The position numbers were made by a program, and so were the translations under genes. A stretch of DNA of 64,000 nucleotides from Thermodesulfovibrionia bacterium. GTDB taxonomy: Bacteria; Nitrospirota; Thermodesulfovibrionia; UBA6902. Positions within the stretch are counted from its first letter, which is position 1. Every line of letters begins with the position of its first letter. Below the pieces are notes generated by a model. It worked only from the letters and a program-made list of their open reading frames with translations. It was not told the DNA's origin and searched no databases. Shown here in pieces: positions 55,721 to 64,000 of this stretch. The stretch lies in assembly GCA_020053105.1 (NCBI GenBank), contig JAGVNU010000070.1:1-64000 (forward strand), in the 5' to 3' direction.

Positions 55721-55835
55721 AATTCAAAACCCAAATTCCAAAATACAAATAAATCCCAATTACCAAATATTCAGACAAAGTTTGGGGCATTCGAGCCTGG
55801 AGCTTATTTGTTTTTTGGTGCTTGGTGCTTGGAAC
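55721..55835. repeat. AT-rich imperfect inverted repeat, copy 2
   Basis: The left arm (55731-55769) and right arm (55803-55835) are imperfectly complementary, with ATTCCAAAATACAAATAA facing a T-rich TTATTTG...CTTGGAA. It matches the element at 26534 (33 of 38 positions over the left arm). It fills the hypA-hypB spacer inside an operon. Confidence 0.65.
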
Positions 55836-55858
55836 CTGTATCCGGATAGGAGTTAAAT

Positions 55859-56581
55859 ATGTGTGATGTGTGCGGATGTCATGATCATAGCCATAATCAT
55901 GGCCATGAAACCAGAACTGTAGATGTTAACCAGAGTCTGCTGAAGGCCAATGAAGATGCTGCCGTCAGTAACAGGAAGCATTTTGATGAATTGGGAATAC
56001 TTGCGATAAATCTTATCAGCTCTCCCGGATCAGGGAAAACCACGCTGCTGGAAAAAACTATCGAGGCCCTCAAAGATGAAATAAGCATCGGTGTGCTTGA
56101 GGGTGACATAGAGACCGACCTGGACGCGGAAAGGATCAGGGCCAAGGGCGTTCCTGCGGTACAGCTTACAACAGGGGGCGCGTGTCACCTTGACTCCTCC
56201 CAGATCCACAGAGGCTTTCACTCGCTGAAACATCAGTTAAACGGGAAGAAACTCGATGTCCTTTTTATCGAAAACGTGGGCAACCTGGTATGTCCTTCCT
56301 TCTTTGACCTCGGAGAGCATATACGTGTCGTTCTCATCTCTGTTCCTGAAGGTCATGACAAGCCCGTGAAATATCCGAAGGCCATAAGGACCTCTCAATT
56401 GCTTATCATTTCAAAGTCCGACCTTGTGCAGCACTTTGACTTCAATCTCGATAAAATTAAAAAAGACGCATTGTCGCTGAATCCTTCTCTGAATATTATC
56501 GTGACCTCGGCAAAGACAGGCGAGGGGATGGAAGAGTGGATTAAATTTTTAACAAATCTGAAAAAAAACAGAAAGAATTAA
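55859..56581 (+). CDS. hypB: Hydrogenase nickel-incorporation GTPase HypB
   Basis: The 240-residue GTPase delivers nickel to the large subunit. The N-terminus has the CxxCGC nickel site (MCDVCGCHD) and a short histidine-rich stretch (HDHSHNHGHE). The GTPase motifs are SSPGSGKTTLLEKTIE (G1), EGDIETDLDAERI, NVGNLVCPSFFDLGE and ISKSDL (G4). A TAGGAG site precedes the ATG. It completes hypCAB. Confidence 0.96.
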   Translation: MCDVCGCHDHSHNHGHETRTVDVNQSLLKANEDAAVSNRKHFDELGILAINLISSPGSGKTTLLEKTIEALKDEISIGVLEGDIETDLDAERIRAKGVPAVQLTTGGACHLDSSQIHRGFHSLKHQLNGKKLDVLFIENVGNLVCPSFFDLGEHIRVVLISVPEGHDKPVKYPKAIRTSQLLIISKSDLVQHFDFNLDKIKKDALSLNPSLNIIVTSAKTGEGMEEWIKFLTNLKKNRKN

Positions 56582-56835
56582 TCTTTATTGCATCAAAGCG
56601 GCAGTGCTCTGCACGCTTCCCGCCGGCACCTGCTTTATGACTCCATCCGACATATATCAGATGTTCTTCAAAGCAATTCTGACGTAAGTCCTCCAACTCA
56701 TCCGGAACGACCACTGTAATCTCATTTTACTATCCATGTAACTACAGTTCACGGGTAAAGTTCCGATAAGAGTATCGAGTGATTACAGGAAAAGTAACGT
56801 TCTCAATAATTTTAGCGCAGAGGTATCCAGGTTTT

Positions 56836-59772
56836 ATGAAAAGCGGAGTGAAAGCGGTTGCTCTTGCGGTCGTGATATTGGCAATCTCTTTCTTGCCGAT
56901 TCCTTCAGCAGCAGGGAATGATAACGCATTAAATGATAAGTCATCTGGACAGGTAGATAAAAAAATTACGACAGCGCCTCCTGTCTCCGATGCCTTAAAC
57001 CGATCAAGAGAGATGATAAACCAGGGCAAATATGGAGAAGCGCTGACTGTTCTTTCTCCCTATATTTCAGACCCCGTCAAATATCCCCATGCAGTCTCCG
57101 ACTATATTTCTATTCTCGTATGGGACGGGAGACCGGATGAAGCAATTAATAAATATGAAAAGTTGCCCCCGGGATTTCCAAGCCCGGCATACTTGTTACG
57201 CAATGTCGCAAAAGCTTACTACGACAAAAAGGAATATTCAAAGGCATATTCATTATACTCTGCCGCATATGAACAAGCCCCTTCAGACCAAGAGGCCCAA
57301 AAGGGTATCGTTCTGAGCCTTATTCAATCAGGTGATCTTGAAAAGGCATCCGGCCATCTTAATAATTTCTCATCGAAAAATCCGGATTCATTTTCCCTGT
57401 CCGGACTGAAGGTGGATCTCCTGTCTGCTCAAGGCAAATTTATGGAAGCGCTCGAAATGGTCCGCTCGATTTCACAAAAGGAGGGAAAGGGTCCCGGGCA
57501 TATTTATAAGTTGAGGCATGATTTTATTGCTTCTTTATCTTATGAGGCGCGGAGGACCCTGATTGGCGCGCTTAAAAAACCGGTGGAGGAAGGGGACAAC
57601 GCAGCGCTGCCGGACTACATTTTGCTTCTGACGACTGATAGAGATTATGAGACGGTTGTAAAAACTATTGAGACCACGGAAGCCTATATCTCTCAGTACC
57701 CGGACTATATTCTCAACTGGATTGCCTGGTCATATTTCCAGACAAATAATACTGAAAAGGCAAAACTCTACTATAAAAAAATACTTGCCGCAACGCCTGA
57801 TTCTGTAAGCGCAGACCTTGGTCTTGCCTATTGCCTCGCAAAAGAAAAACAGACCGCTGAGGCAGGCGATATCATTGCCGGACTTCTGTCAAAAGATCCT
57901 GAGAATACGGAAATCATGTTTGGTCAGGCCTATGTTTATGAGAAGTCAGGAAGGTTCTGGGATGCTATTGAAGTATATGACAGGCTCCTGAAAATAAACC
58001 GCCGGAATGCAGCTGCAGGAAGATTAAGAATCGTGGCCATGTCCGATCTGGGAGCAAGCTCTCATGCCTTTGAAATTGCTGCGAAGGAACTTCCCGGGGA
58101 TGTAATACTTCTTGAACTCATCGAAGGTGATATGGCGGCGGACCGGATTAACTGGAAGGAATTCCCTGAAGCTATAGACATGCTGAAGCCGCTTGCAGAG
58201 GACAAGAAAAATCTCAGGGCCAGATATGACTATGTAGCTGCGCGTGTTGAAAATGAAGACATGAAAGAGGCTGTACGGGTTTACGAGGAACTGGTTGAAG
58301 AGGGGGCGCCGGTATCTGCATGGCTAATGGAAAATATTGCCGGGGCATATCTATATCTCGAACAGCCATACAAGGCGCTGGAACTATATAGCCGTTCGCT
58401 GGAGATCAGCCCATCGTTCAACAACAGGATCGGCAAATTCTATACGCTCCAGGAAATCAGAAAGTGGAAGGACGCAACGCAATATCTGGATGATCTTGAC
58501 AGGGACACGCCTGGGGCTTTACGCGCCGGAAAGGACCTGTCGCCTAACTGGGACAAGATGGAGATAGCCCAGGGCAGAGGATGGCTTTTACTTTACGAGG
58601 ATAGGCTGCAGGAAGCAGAGGAATATTTCAGTCAGATGCATGAAAAGGCCCCCAGGGACACGGGTTTCAGAACAGGATTGTCCCATGCATACTTGTGGCG
58701 CGGCTGGCCCCGCAAGGCCTTGCGTGAGTTTCAGATAACGGAAACAATTGATCCGAAGGAAGTTAAGGTCAAAATAGGGAAGGCTTCAAATTTGAATCAA
58801 CTTGCATTCAGGGAACAGGCGCGGGAGGATGCCGCTGCCCTGCTTAAAAAATATCCCAGGAACAAGCAGGTGCTGGCCCTGGAAAGGGAACTGAAGCTGG
58901 AGGAAATGCGTGAAATTGCCACAGACATCACTTTTGCGGGAGATGATGACGGCTTTCAGGAAGTATCTGCAAGGGCCGGATTTACCCAGCCGGTTACTCT
59001 TTATACAGACATCTATGGTTTTGGCTACTGGAAGAGGTCTTCGGATAATAAGGAGGACCTTGCGACTTATTTTCGCAGGGCAGGACTTGGCGCAGAACAT
59101 ATATTCAACAGCGACTGGAGCGGGAAACAGGAGTTTTCCATGAACTATGATGACGGAAAAGATTTCGGCTCTTTCACCCGGCTGACTTACACCCCTGATG
59201 ATTACTGGACAATCGGGCTTTCATATGATTCATTCATGACCGATGTCCCGACACGTGCGCGGGTATTTGAGATTGATGCTGATAAAGCAGAGGCGAATGT
59301 TGCTTACAGGGAGAGTGAATGGCGCAGTTACAGCCTCTCATTTTCACATTCAAATTTTTCCGATGATAATAGAAGATGCCAGGGCATGCTCGGATACGAG
59401 CAGAACCTGTGGTCAAGGGACAACTGGAGAGAACGGATTTTCATTGACCTTTACACGTCCTTTAATTCACTGGAAGACGCCCCATATTTTAATCCTGATA
59501 ATGACTTGAGCATCTCGGTTACTCACATGACGGAACATACGGTGAGACGCATGTACGGCAAGGCATTTGTATACAGGCTTTATCTGTCTGCCGGGGCATA
59601 TAAGCAGGCGGGCTTCTCCACCCAGCCGGCCGGCGCCGCAAGGTATGAACATGACATCAATTTGTCCGACACACACTCACTCCTTTACAGCGCAAGTGTA
59701 GGAAGTCAGACCTATGACGGTGAAGCAGTCACCTCTTACGGTTTTGATCTTAAGTGGAGGTTATTATTCTAA
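56836..59772 (+). CDS. pgaA: Poly-beta-1,6-N-acetylglucosamine export porin PgaA
   Basis: The ATG at 56836 gives a protein with a signal peptide (MKSGVKAVALAVVILAISFL); the longer GTG frame at 56779 would bury it. The 978-residue product has TPR-type repeats over about residues 50-680 (AYYDKKEYSKAYSLYSAAYE, LGLAYCLAKEKQTAEAGDII) and a C-terminal outer-membrane beta-barrel ending in LKWRLLF. The TPR domain binds deacetylated polymer and the barrel exports it. It is the first of pgaABCD. Confidence 0.92.
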   Translation: MKSGVKAVALAVVILAISFLPIPSAAGNDNALNDKSSGQVDKKITTAPPVSDALNRSREMINQGKYGEALTVLSPYISDPVKYPHAVSDYISILVWDGRPDEAINKYEKLPPGFPSPAYLLRNVAKAYYDKKEYSKAYSLYSAAYEQAPSDQEAQKGIVLSLIQSGDLEKASGHLNNFSSKNPDSFSLSGLKVDLLSAQGKFMEALEMVRSISQKEGKGPGHIYKLRHDFIASLSYEARRTLIGALKKPVEEGDNAALPDYILLLTTDRDYETVVKTIETTEAYISQYPDYILNWIAWSYFQTNNTEKAKLYYKKILAATPDSVSADLGLAYCLAKEKQTAEAGDIIAGLLSKDPENTEIMFGQAYVYEKSGRFWDAIEVYDRLLKINRRNAAAGRLRIVAMSDLGASSHAFEIAAKELPGDVILLELIEGDMAADRINWKEFPEAIDMLKPLAEDKKNLRARYDYVAARVENEDMKEAVRVYEELVEEGAPVSAWLMENIAGAYLYLEQPYKALELYSRSLEISPSFNNRIGKFYTLQEIRKWKDATQYLDDLDRDTPGALRAGKDLSPNWDKMEIAQGRGWLLLYEDRLQEAEEYFSQMHEKAPRDTGFRTGLSHAYLWRGWPRKALREFQITETIDPKEVKVKIGKASNLNQLAFREQAREDAAALLKKYPRNKQVLALERELKLEEMREIATDITFAGDDDGFQEVSARAGFTQPVTLYTDIYGFGYWKRSSDNKEDLATYFRRAGLGAEHIFNSDWSGKQEFSMNYDDGKDFGSFTRLTYTPDDYWTIGLSYDSFMTDVPTRARVFEIDADKAEANVAYRESEWRSYSLSFSHSNFSDDNRRCQGMLGYEQNLWSRDNWRERIFIDLYTSFNSLEDAPYFNPDNDLSISVTHMTEHTVRRMYGKAFVYRLYLSAGAYKQAGFSTQPAGAARYEHDINLSDTHSLLYSASVGSQTYDGEAVTSYGFDLKWRLLF

Positions 59773-61697
59773 TGCTGAAACGTCTTCTTGTTATTTCAGT
59801 CGTCCTGGTCCTGTCTTTATTTCACTCTATCGTGAGCGCTGCAATGAAGCCCGGCGAATTTATTGTCCTTTGCTATCACGCAGTGCCTCTTACGGCCTTG
59901 CCGGGGGACTCATTCAGCATACCTCAGCAGAAGTTTGTTGAGCAGATGGAGTACCTGCGGACGCACGGATATCACCCCGTGTCGTTTGACGATATCCTGA
60001 GGGCCGGCAAGGGGGAGAGAGACCTCCCTGAAAAGGCAGTGCTTCTGACCTTTGACGATGGCTACATTTCATATCGCGACTTTGTCCTTCCAGTGCTCGA
60101 AGAACTCGGTTATCCATCTGTCCTGGCAATTGTAGGTAATTTTATAGAGTATTCTCGCCCTGCCGGACTGGCCGAACCCCTGATGAGCTGGGGGCAGATA
60201 AAAGAGGTGAGTTCACACAAACTCGTTGAGGTCGTATCTCATTCCTATGACCTGCACAAAGGGGTCAAATATAATCCGCAGGGGAATGAGGCCGCTGCTG
60301 CCGCCTCAGTCGCATATAATCCGGATACCAGGACATATGAAACGGAAGAAAAATACAGGTCCCGTTTAGAAGCTGATTTTATTGCCCAGAAAAACCTGTT
60401 TAAAGAAAGGCTCGGCTTTGCCCCGAGGGCAATGGTCTGGCCTTATGGGAGGTTTAATCAGATAAGCGTGGAGATTGCAAAGAAAACAGGCATGTTATCT
60501 ACTTTTACCATTGAAAGAGGTTTCTCCAGCATTGAATACCTTGATGCCCTTGACCGCAACATGGTCGAAAATATACAGATGGAGCGGTTTATCAGTATGC
60601 TGAATGACCCTCTTGGAGACAAACCGATGATAAGGGCAATGCAAGTGGACCTTGATCTCATCTATGATCCCGACACGGACCGGATGGATGAAAACCTCGG
60701 CAAGCTTATAGACCGGCTCGCGGCAATGGATGTAAATACAGTATTTCTGCAGGCCTTTGCCGATCCTGAAGGTACGGGAAACATAAAGAGCGTATATTTC
60801 CATAACAGCATCCTGCCCGTGCGCGCGGATTTCTTCAGCCATGCAGCTCACCAGATGGCTATTCGGAAAATGATGGTGTATGCCTGGATGCCGGTATTAA
60901 GTATTGAGCTTCCCGACAGCGAGATGAACGAAAGGCTCAAGGTGCGTAAAAGAAAGGACGGGAAAATCGGCCCGGCCACTTCATGGTATAGAAGACTTAG
61001 CCCTTTCAGCAGTGAAACCTCTGGGCTGGTGCGGAAATTATATGAAGACCTCGCCTCTCATTCGCAGATACATGGAATCCTGTTTCAGGATGATGCATAC
61101 CTGACGGATTACGAGGACTTTCATCCTGATGCAATAAACAGATATGCAGAACGCTTCGGCATTGATCCAGCCACGGCAGGCCTGGATAAAGATACCGGTT
61201 TTGCCGATGACTGGGCCCGCTATAAGACAGAGGCCTTGATTGATTTCACAAACATTCTTAAACAGGGGGTAAGGAAATACCGGCCTGTTGCCAAGTTTGC
61301 AAGGAACCTGTATGGGATCGTTATGGAAGAGCCGGAGGCAGAGTCATGGCTTGCACAGGACTACGGACTCTTTTTAAAGAATTATGATCAGGTGGTTGTA
61401 ATGGCGTACCCTCAGATGGAAGAAGTAAAAAGCCCGTCTGAATGGCTGAAAAATCTGGTTGGCAGGGCCAGGGTCATGCCGCAAGGCATAGAAAAGACTG
61501 TTTTTAAAATACAGACGTATGACTGGGAAAAGGAGGGATGGATAGATGACGGTATTCTCCTGGAGGAACTAAGAGACATATTGTCCTCGGGAGGAAGTCA
61601 CCTGGCGTATTACCCCGATGACTACCGGGAAGACAAACCAGCGATTAGTAAAATCAAGCTGGAAATGTCCACCAAATCATATCCATTTATACCATGA
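59772..61697 (+). CDS. pgaB: Poly-beta-1,6-N-acetylglucosamine deacetylase PgaB
   Basis: The ATG at 59772 overlaps the pgaA stop and follows GGAGG by 11 bases. The 641-residue protein has a signal peptide, an N-terminal NodB-like deacetylase (LLTFDDGYISYRDF with the metal Asp pair; EVVSHSYDLHK) and a C-terminal glycoside-hydrolase-like domain (LFQDDAYLTDYEDF, MAYPQME). It partially deacetylates the polymer in the periplasm before export. Its stop overlaps the pgaC start by four bases. Confidence 0.95.
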   Translation: MLKRLLVISVVLVLSLFHSIVSAAMKPGEFIVLCYHAVPLTALPGDSFSIPQQKFVEQMEYLRTHGYHPVSFDDILRAGKGERDLPEKAVLLTFDDGYISYRDFVLPVLEELGYPSVLAIVGNFIEYSRPAGLAEPLMSWGQIKEVSSHKLVEVVSHSYDLHKGVKYNPQGNEAAAAASVAYNPDTRTYETEEKYRSRLEADFIAQKNLFKERLGFAPRAMVWPYGRFNQISVEIAKKTGMLSTFTIERGFSSIEYLDALDRNMVENIQMERFISMLNDPLGDKPMIRAMQVDLDLIYDPDTDRMDENLGKLIDRLAAMDVNTVFLQAFADPEGTGNIKSVYFHNSILPVRADFFSHAAHQMAIRKMMVYAWMPVLSIELPDSEMNERLKVRKRKDGKIGPATSWYRRLSPFSSETSGLVRKLYEDLASHSQIHGILFQDDAYLTDYEDFHPDAINRYAERFGIDPATAGLDKDTGFADDWARYKTEALIDFTNILKQGVRKYRPVAKFARNLYGIVMEEPEAESWLAQDYGLFLKNYDQVVVMAYPQMEEVKSPSEWLKNLVGRARVMPQGIEKTVFKIQTYDWEKEGWIDDGILLEELRDILSSGGSHLAYYPDDYREDKPAISKIKLEMSTKSYPFIP

Positions 61698-62971
61698 AAT
61701 TGACACTCTTATCATTCATTCAGGCGTTATGCGATTTTGTTTACCTATATCCGCTCCTTATGAGTTTTGTGTGGATGATGGGCGCTATTATATTTTATCT
61801 CAGGCTGGAGCGAGGGAAGAAGATTCCACCGGAAATGGATGAATACCCTTTGTTTTCCGTGCTGGTACCGTGCCATAACGAGAGGGACCAGATCGGGGAC
61901 ACCGTTGATTATCTGCTGGACCTTGACTATCCGAACTATGAACTCATCCTTATTGATGACGGAAGCACTGATGAAACTCCCGCGAAGATACATGAGTTTT
62001 GTAAAAAGCATGAAAGGGTAAGAGGCGTATACCTGAAGCAGAACGGGGGTAAAGCTTCAGCGCTGAATGCGGGATGCCTTGTGTCCAGGGGGGACTTGAT
62101 TCTTTCGATTGATGCCGATGCATTGCTTGATAAAAACTGTCTGAGATGGATGGCCTGGCATTTTATGAAATTCCCGAGAGTAGGCGCTATTACCGGCAAC
62201 CCGAGGGTCATAAACCGCACAACGCTCCTCGGCAAGATACAGACCGGAGAATATTCGACAATAATAGGGTTCATAAAAAGGTCGCAGCGAATCCTTGGAA
62301 AGGTTTTGACGGTATCAGGGGTCGTGGCTGCATTCCGCAAGCAGGCGCTTGCATCTGTTGGTTTCTGGGACAATGATATGGTCACAGAAGACATAGATAT
62401 CACATGGAAGCTTGAGAAAAAATTCTGGGATGTCCGTTATGAGCCCAGGGCCATTTGCTGGATATTTGTTCCGGAAACTCTGCGCGGTCTCTGGAAACAG
62501 CGTGTACGCTGGGCACAGGGCGGGGTGGAGGTACTGAAAAAGCATAACGATATCTGGCAGGACTGGAGACAGCGCAGATTGTGGCCGGTGTATATCGAAT
62601 ATGCCTGCAGCATACTCTGGGTGCTGGCCTTCTGGACACTCATTATCATGTGGGCCGAGCAGACTTTTTTGGGTGTTCTTATGCCTGTACGATTATTGCC
62701 GCCTATTCCGCCCCTGTGGACGGGGTCGATTCTCGCTTTGGTCTGCCTGATGCAATTTACTCTCAGCCTGCTAATAGACAGCCACTATGACAAGAGGATA
62801 TTCAGGTATCTTTTCTGGGTCATCTGGTACCCCTTTATTTACTGGATGATCAATGCATTTGCGGTCGTGATAGCTGTTCCGAAAGCCCTTCTCAAGAAGA
62901 AAGGGACAAAGGCCGTCTGGGTAAGTCCTGATAGAGGGATAGAAAAAATATCTGCTGCGGGGGGGAAATAA
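61694..62971 (+). CDS. pgaC: Poly-beta-1,6-N-acetylglucosamine synthase PgaC
   Basis: The 425-residue membrane glycosyltransferase (GT2) polymerises UDP-GlcNAc. It has N-terminal spans, the LVPCHNERDQI and LILIDDGSTDETP nucleotide-binding motifs, a SIDADALLDKN DxD, the TEDIDITWKLE catalytic acidic motif and the QRVRWAQGGVEV QxxRW motif, then two to three C-terminal spans. All catalytic residues are present. Confidence 0.96.
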   Translation: MKLTLLSFIQALCDFVYLYPLLMSFVWMMGAIIFYLRLERGKKIPPEMDEYPLFSVLVPCHNERDQIGDTVDYLLDLDYPNYELILIDDGSTDETPAKIHEFCKKHERVRGVYLKQNGGKASALNAGCLVSRGDLILSIDADALLDKNCLRWMAWHFMKFPRVGAITGNPRVINRTTLLGKIQTGEYSTIIGFIKRSQRILGKVLTVSGVVAAFRKQALASVGFWDNDMVTEDIDITWKLEKKFWDVRYEPRAICWIFVPETLRGLWKQRVRWAQGGVEVLKKHNDIWQDWRQRRLWPVYIEYACSILWVLAFWTLIIMWAEQTFLGVLMPVRLLPPIPPLWTGSILALVCLMQFTLSLLIDSHYDKRIFRYLFWVIWYPFIYWMINAFAVVIAVPKALLKKKGTKAVWVSPDRGIEKISAAGGK

Positions 62972-62974
62972 GCC

Positions 62975-63403
62975 ATGCCTGAAATTGAAATCAGAGATAA
63001 TCCGAAACTTAGGAGCTTATTCAGGAATATTACGGAATTGACTTTTACGGGGTTTGTCTGGGGATTATGGGCGTACCTTTTACTGCCCATTGTGAACATT
63101 GCTATGTGGATTATCGGGTTACGCTTCATTGAAGTATCTGTTATCGAGCAATTGGGATACAAAGAGATGACAGATCTCATAAGCAAAATGGGCTGGATAG
63201 TGCTCACCGTGTTCTTAACATTGCGTTTATGGGGTTTCTATAATTACAAAAGATTTGGAAAGAAATCCAGACGCATGAGTTCTCCGCCTGTTACCATTGA
63301 ACAGCTCGCAGAGCATTTCAATATTCCTGCTGAACAGGTCAAGTACATGCAGTTACAGAAGGAGATTGTATGGGAGAATGCCGGCTTGCCTGAAACATCA
63401 TAG
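62975..63403 (+). CDS. pgaD: PgaD, accessory subunit of the polysaccharide synthase
   Basis: The 142-residue protein has two membrane spans (TGFVWGLWAYLLLPIVNIAMWIIG and MGWIVLTVFLTLRLWGFYNY) and a cytoplasmic tail, the PgaD layout. In E. coli PgaD helps PgaC bind c-di-GMP. It lies four bases after pgaC. The 167-base spacer to hypE holds no recognised element. Confidence 0.88.
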   Translation: MPEIEIRDNPKLRSLFRNITELTFTGFVWGLWAYLLLPIVNIAMWIIGLRFIEVSVIEQLGYKEMTDLISKMGWIVLTVFLTLRLWGFYNYKRFGKKSRRMSSPPVTIEQLAEHFNIPAEQVKYMQLQKEIVWENAGLPETS

Positions 63404-63570
63404 AGATCTAAGCAACTTCCTCAAATTGCCTCTGACCCCCTGCCCTGCTGCTTCTTAATATGGTTTTTTACTGAAATTTGCTAAACTACGGTAACTAGAA
63501 AGTACGATGAATAAACATGCAGGAAACCCTGCGTTTCAGCAAATTGCGTGGCCAGAGAGATATATAACAC

Positions 63571-64000
63571 ATGTCGAAAATTGAAATCGGACACGGCAGC
63601 GGCGGCAGGCTCACAAGAGATTTAATAAAGAACATATTTTTAAAATATATAAACAGCGAAGAGCTGAACCCCCTCGAAGACGCTGCAATAATTAATCTCA
63701 GGCATCCGCTGGCAGCCTTTACCACGGACTCTTTTGTCATACGCCCCCTCTTCTTTCCCGGCGGAGATATCGGGAAGCTTTCAGTCTGCGGAACAGTTAA
63801 CGACCTTGTTGTCAGCGGGGCTATGCCGCGGTATATTTCTCTCGGTTTTATCATTGAAGAAGGTTTTTCTATTGCCAGCCTTGAACTGATCGTAAAAAGC
63901 ATCAGTGAGGCAGCCAAAGATGCAGGAATCATAATAGTCACCGGCGACACAAAAGTCGTTGAAAAAAACAAATGTGACGGCATATATATCAATACCACAG
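63571..64000 (+). CDS. hypE: Hydrogenase maturation protein HypE (3' end cut by the window)
   Basis: The frame is open from ATG 63571 to the window edge (143 codons). The N-terminal half of an AIR-synthase-fold protein is visible: IEIGHGSGGRLTRDLI, LEDAAIINL, FTTDSFVIRPLFFPGGDIGKLSVCGTVNDLVVSGA, and IIIVTGDTKVVEKN. HypE dehydrates carbamoyl to make the cyanide ligands on its C-terminal Cys, which lies outside the window. An AGAGAGA purine stretch precedes the start. It belongs with hypCAB but is separated by pgaABCD. Confidence 0.94.
   Translation, partial: MSKIEIGHGSGGRLTRDLIKNIFLKYINSEELNPLEDAAIINLRHPLAAFTTDSFVIRPLFFPGGDIGKLSVCGTVNDLVVSGAMPRYISLGFIIEEGFSIASLELIVKSISEAAKDAGIIIVTGDTKVVEKNKCDGIYINTT

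Noticed and set aside
56779-56835. GTG start 19 codons upstream for pgaA
   Set aside because: It would place a non-signal sequence ahead of a clear signal peptide that starts at ATG 56836.
63495-63998. Minus-strand 167-aa ORF at the right edge
   Set aside because: It is antisense to hypE, whose plus-strand translation matches the family throughout.

Overview
The window is a stretch of roughly 47-50 % GC bacterial chromosome from what looks like an anaerobic or microaerobic Gram-negative organism. An outer membrane is implied by the PgaA porin and PgaB. Several c-type cytochromes occur with a System II (ResB/CcsB) maturation pair, alongside a membrane-bound uptake [NiFe] hydrogenase and a V/A-type ATPase. 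This gene set fits the Nitrospirota (Thermodesulfovibrionia-like) or a neighbouring deep lineage. That assignment is inference from gene content; there is no rRNA here to settle it.

Layout. 1-2.3 kb: end of a collagen-like/DUF4215/pentapeptide surface protein and an octaheme cytochrome c. 2.3-7.1 kb (minus): argG-dprA-topA. 7.1-9.7 kb: a four-helix-bundle protein, relics of HD/TPR genes and a nucleotidyltransferase pair. 9.8-13.3 kb: a small diheme cytochrome, an orphan FliK-like/FlhB-tail pair, rsmD, coaD and a DUF4258/YgiT-finger pair. 13.3-17.4 kb: an AT-rich island holding one 1,279-aa TPR protein with a PIN-like C-terminus, between 11-bp direct repeats. 17.5-24 kb: housekeeping genes (EamA transporter, JAMM peptidase, Usp, DUF1284, Csp, rimI-tsaB, a DsbA-like protein, a tetraheme cytochrome). 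24.1-29.4 kb: a metal-responsive arsR/P-type ATPase operon with a clear operator, then resB-ccsB. 29.5-32.4 kb: a two-CW protein, DUF4149 and recN. 32.5-36.1 kb: hydrogenase small, large and cytochrome b subunits. 36.3-39.6 kb: aminotransferase, hicAB, a lipoprotein and the hydrogenase maturation protease. 39.8-47.7 kb: nine-gene V/A-ATPase operon. 47.7-55 kb (minus): a PIN/AbrB toxin-antitoxin pair and a type I restriction-modification locus. 55.1-64 kb: hypC-hypA-hypB, a complete pgaABCD biofilm polysaccharide operon, and the start of hypE.

The standout is the hydrogenase large subunit. Its reading frame is split by two in-frame TGA codons, nine bases apart, that fall exactly on the two nickel-ligand cysteines of the N-terminal L1 motif (RI-C-GV-C-T read as RI-U-GV-U-T, positions 61 and 64). 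A compact hairpin with a GGU apical loop lies 23 nt after the second TGA and 32 nt after the first, as expected of a bacterial SECIS element. The C-terminal L2 motif, where known [NiFeSe] hydrogenases carry selenocysteine, keeps both cysteines and a cleavable tail. The partner small subunit has Asp where the second proximal-cluster cysteine normally sits (CAGD instead of CTGC). Together this predicts a di-selenocysteine [NiFe] hydrogenase with a 3Cys-1Asp proximal cluster, a combination I do not know from described enzymes. The protease at 38.8 kb and the hypC/A/B/E genes would mature it.

Two families of intergenic repeats also run through the window: GC-rich palindromes of the GTAGGGGC...GCCCCTAC type, and AT-rich imperfect inverted repeats. 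Several sit inside operons, including two inside the ATPase operon and one between hypA and hypB.
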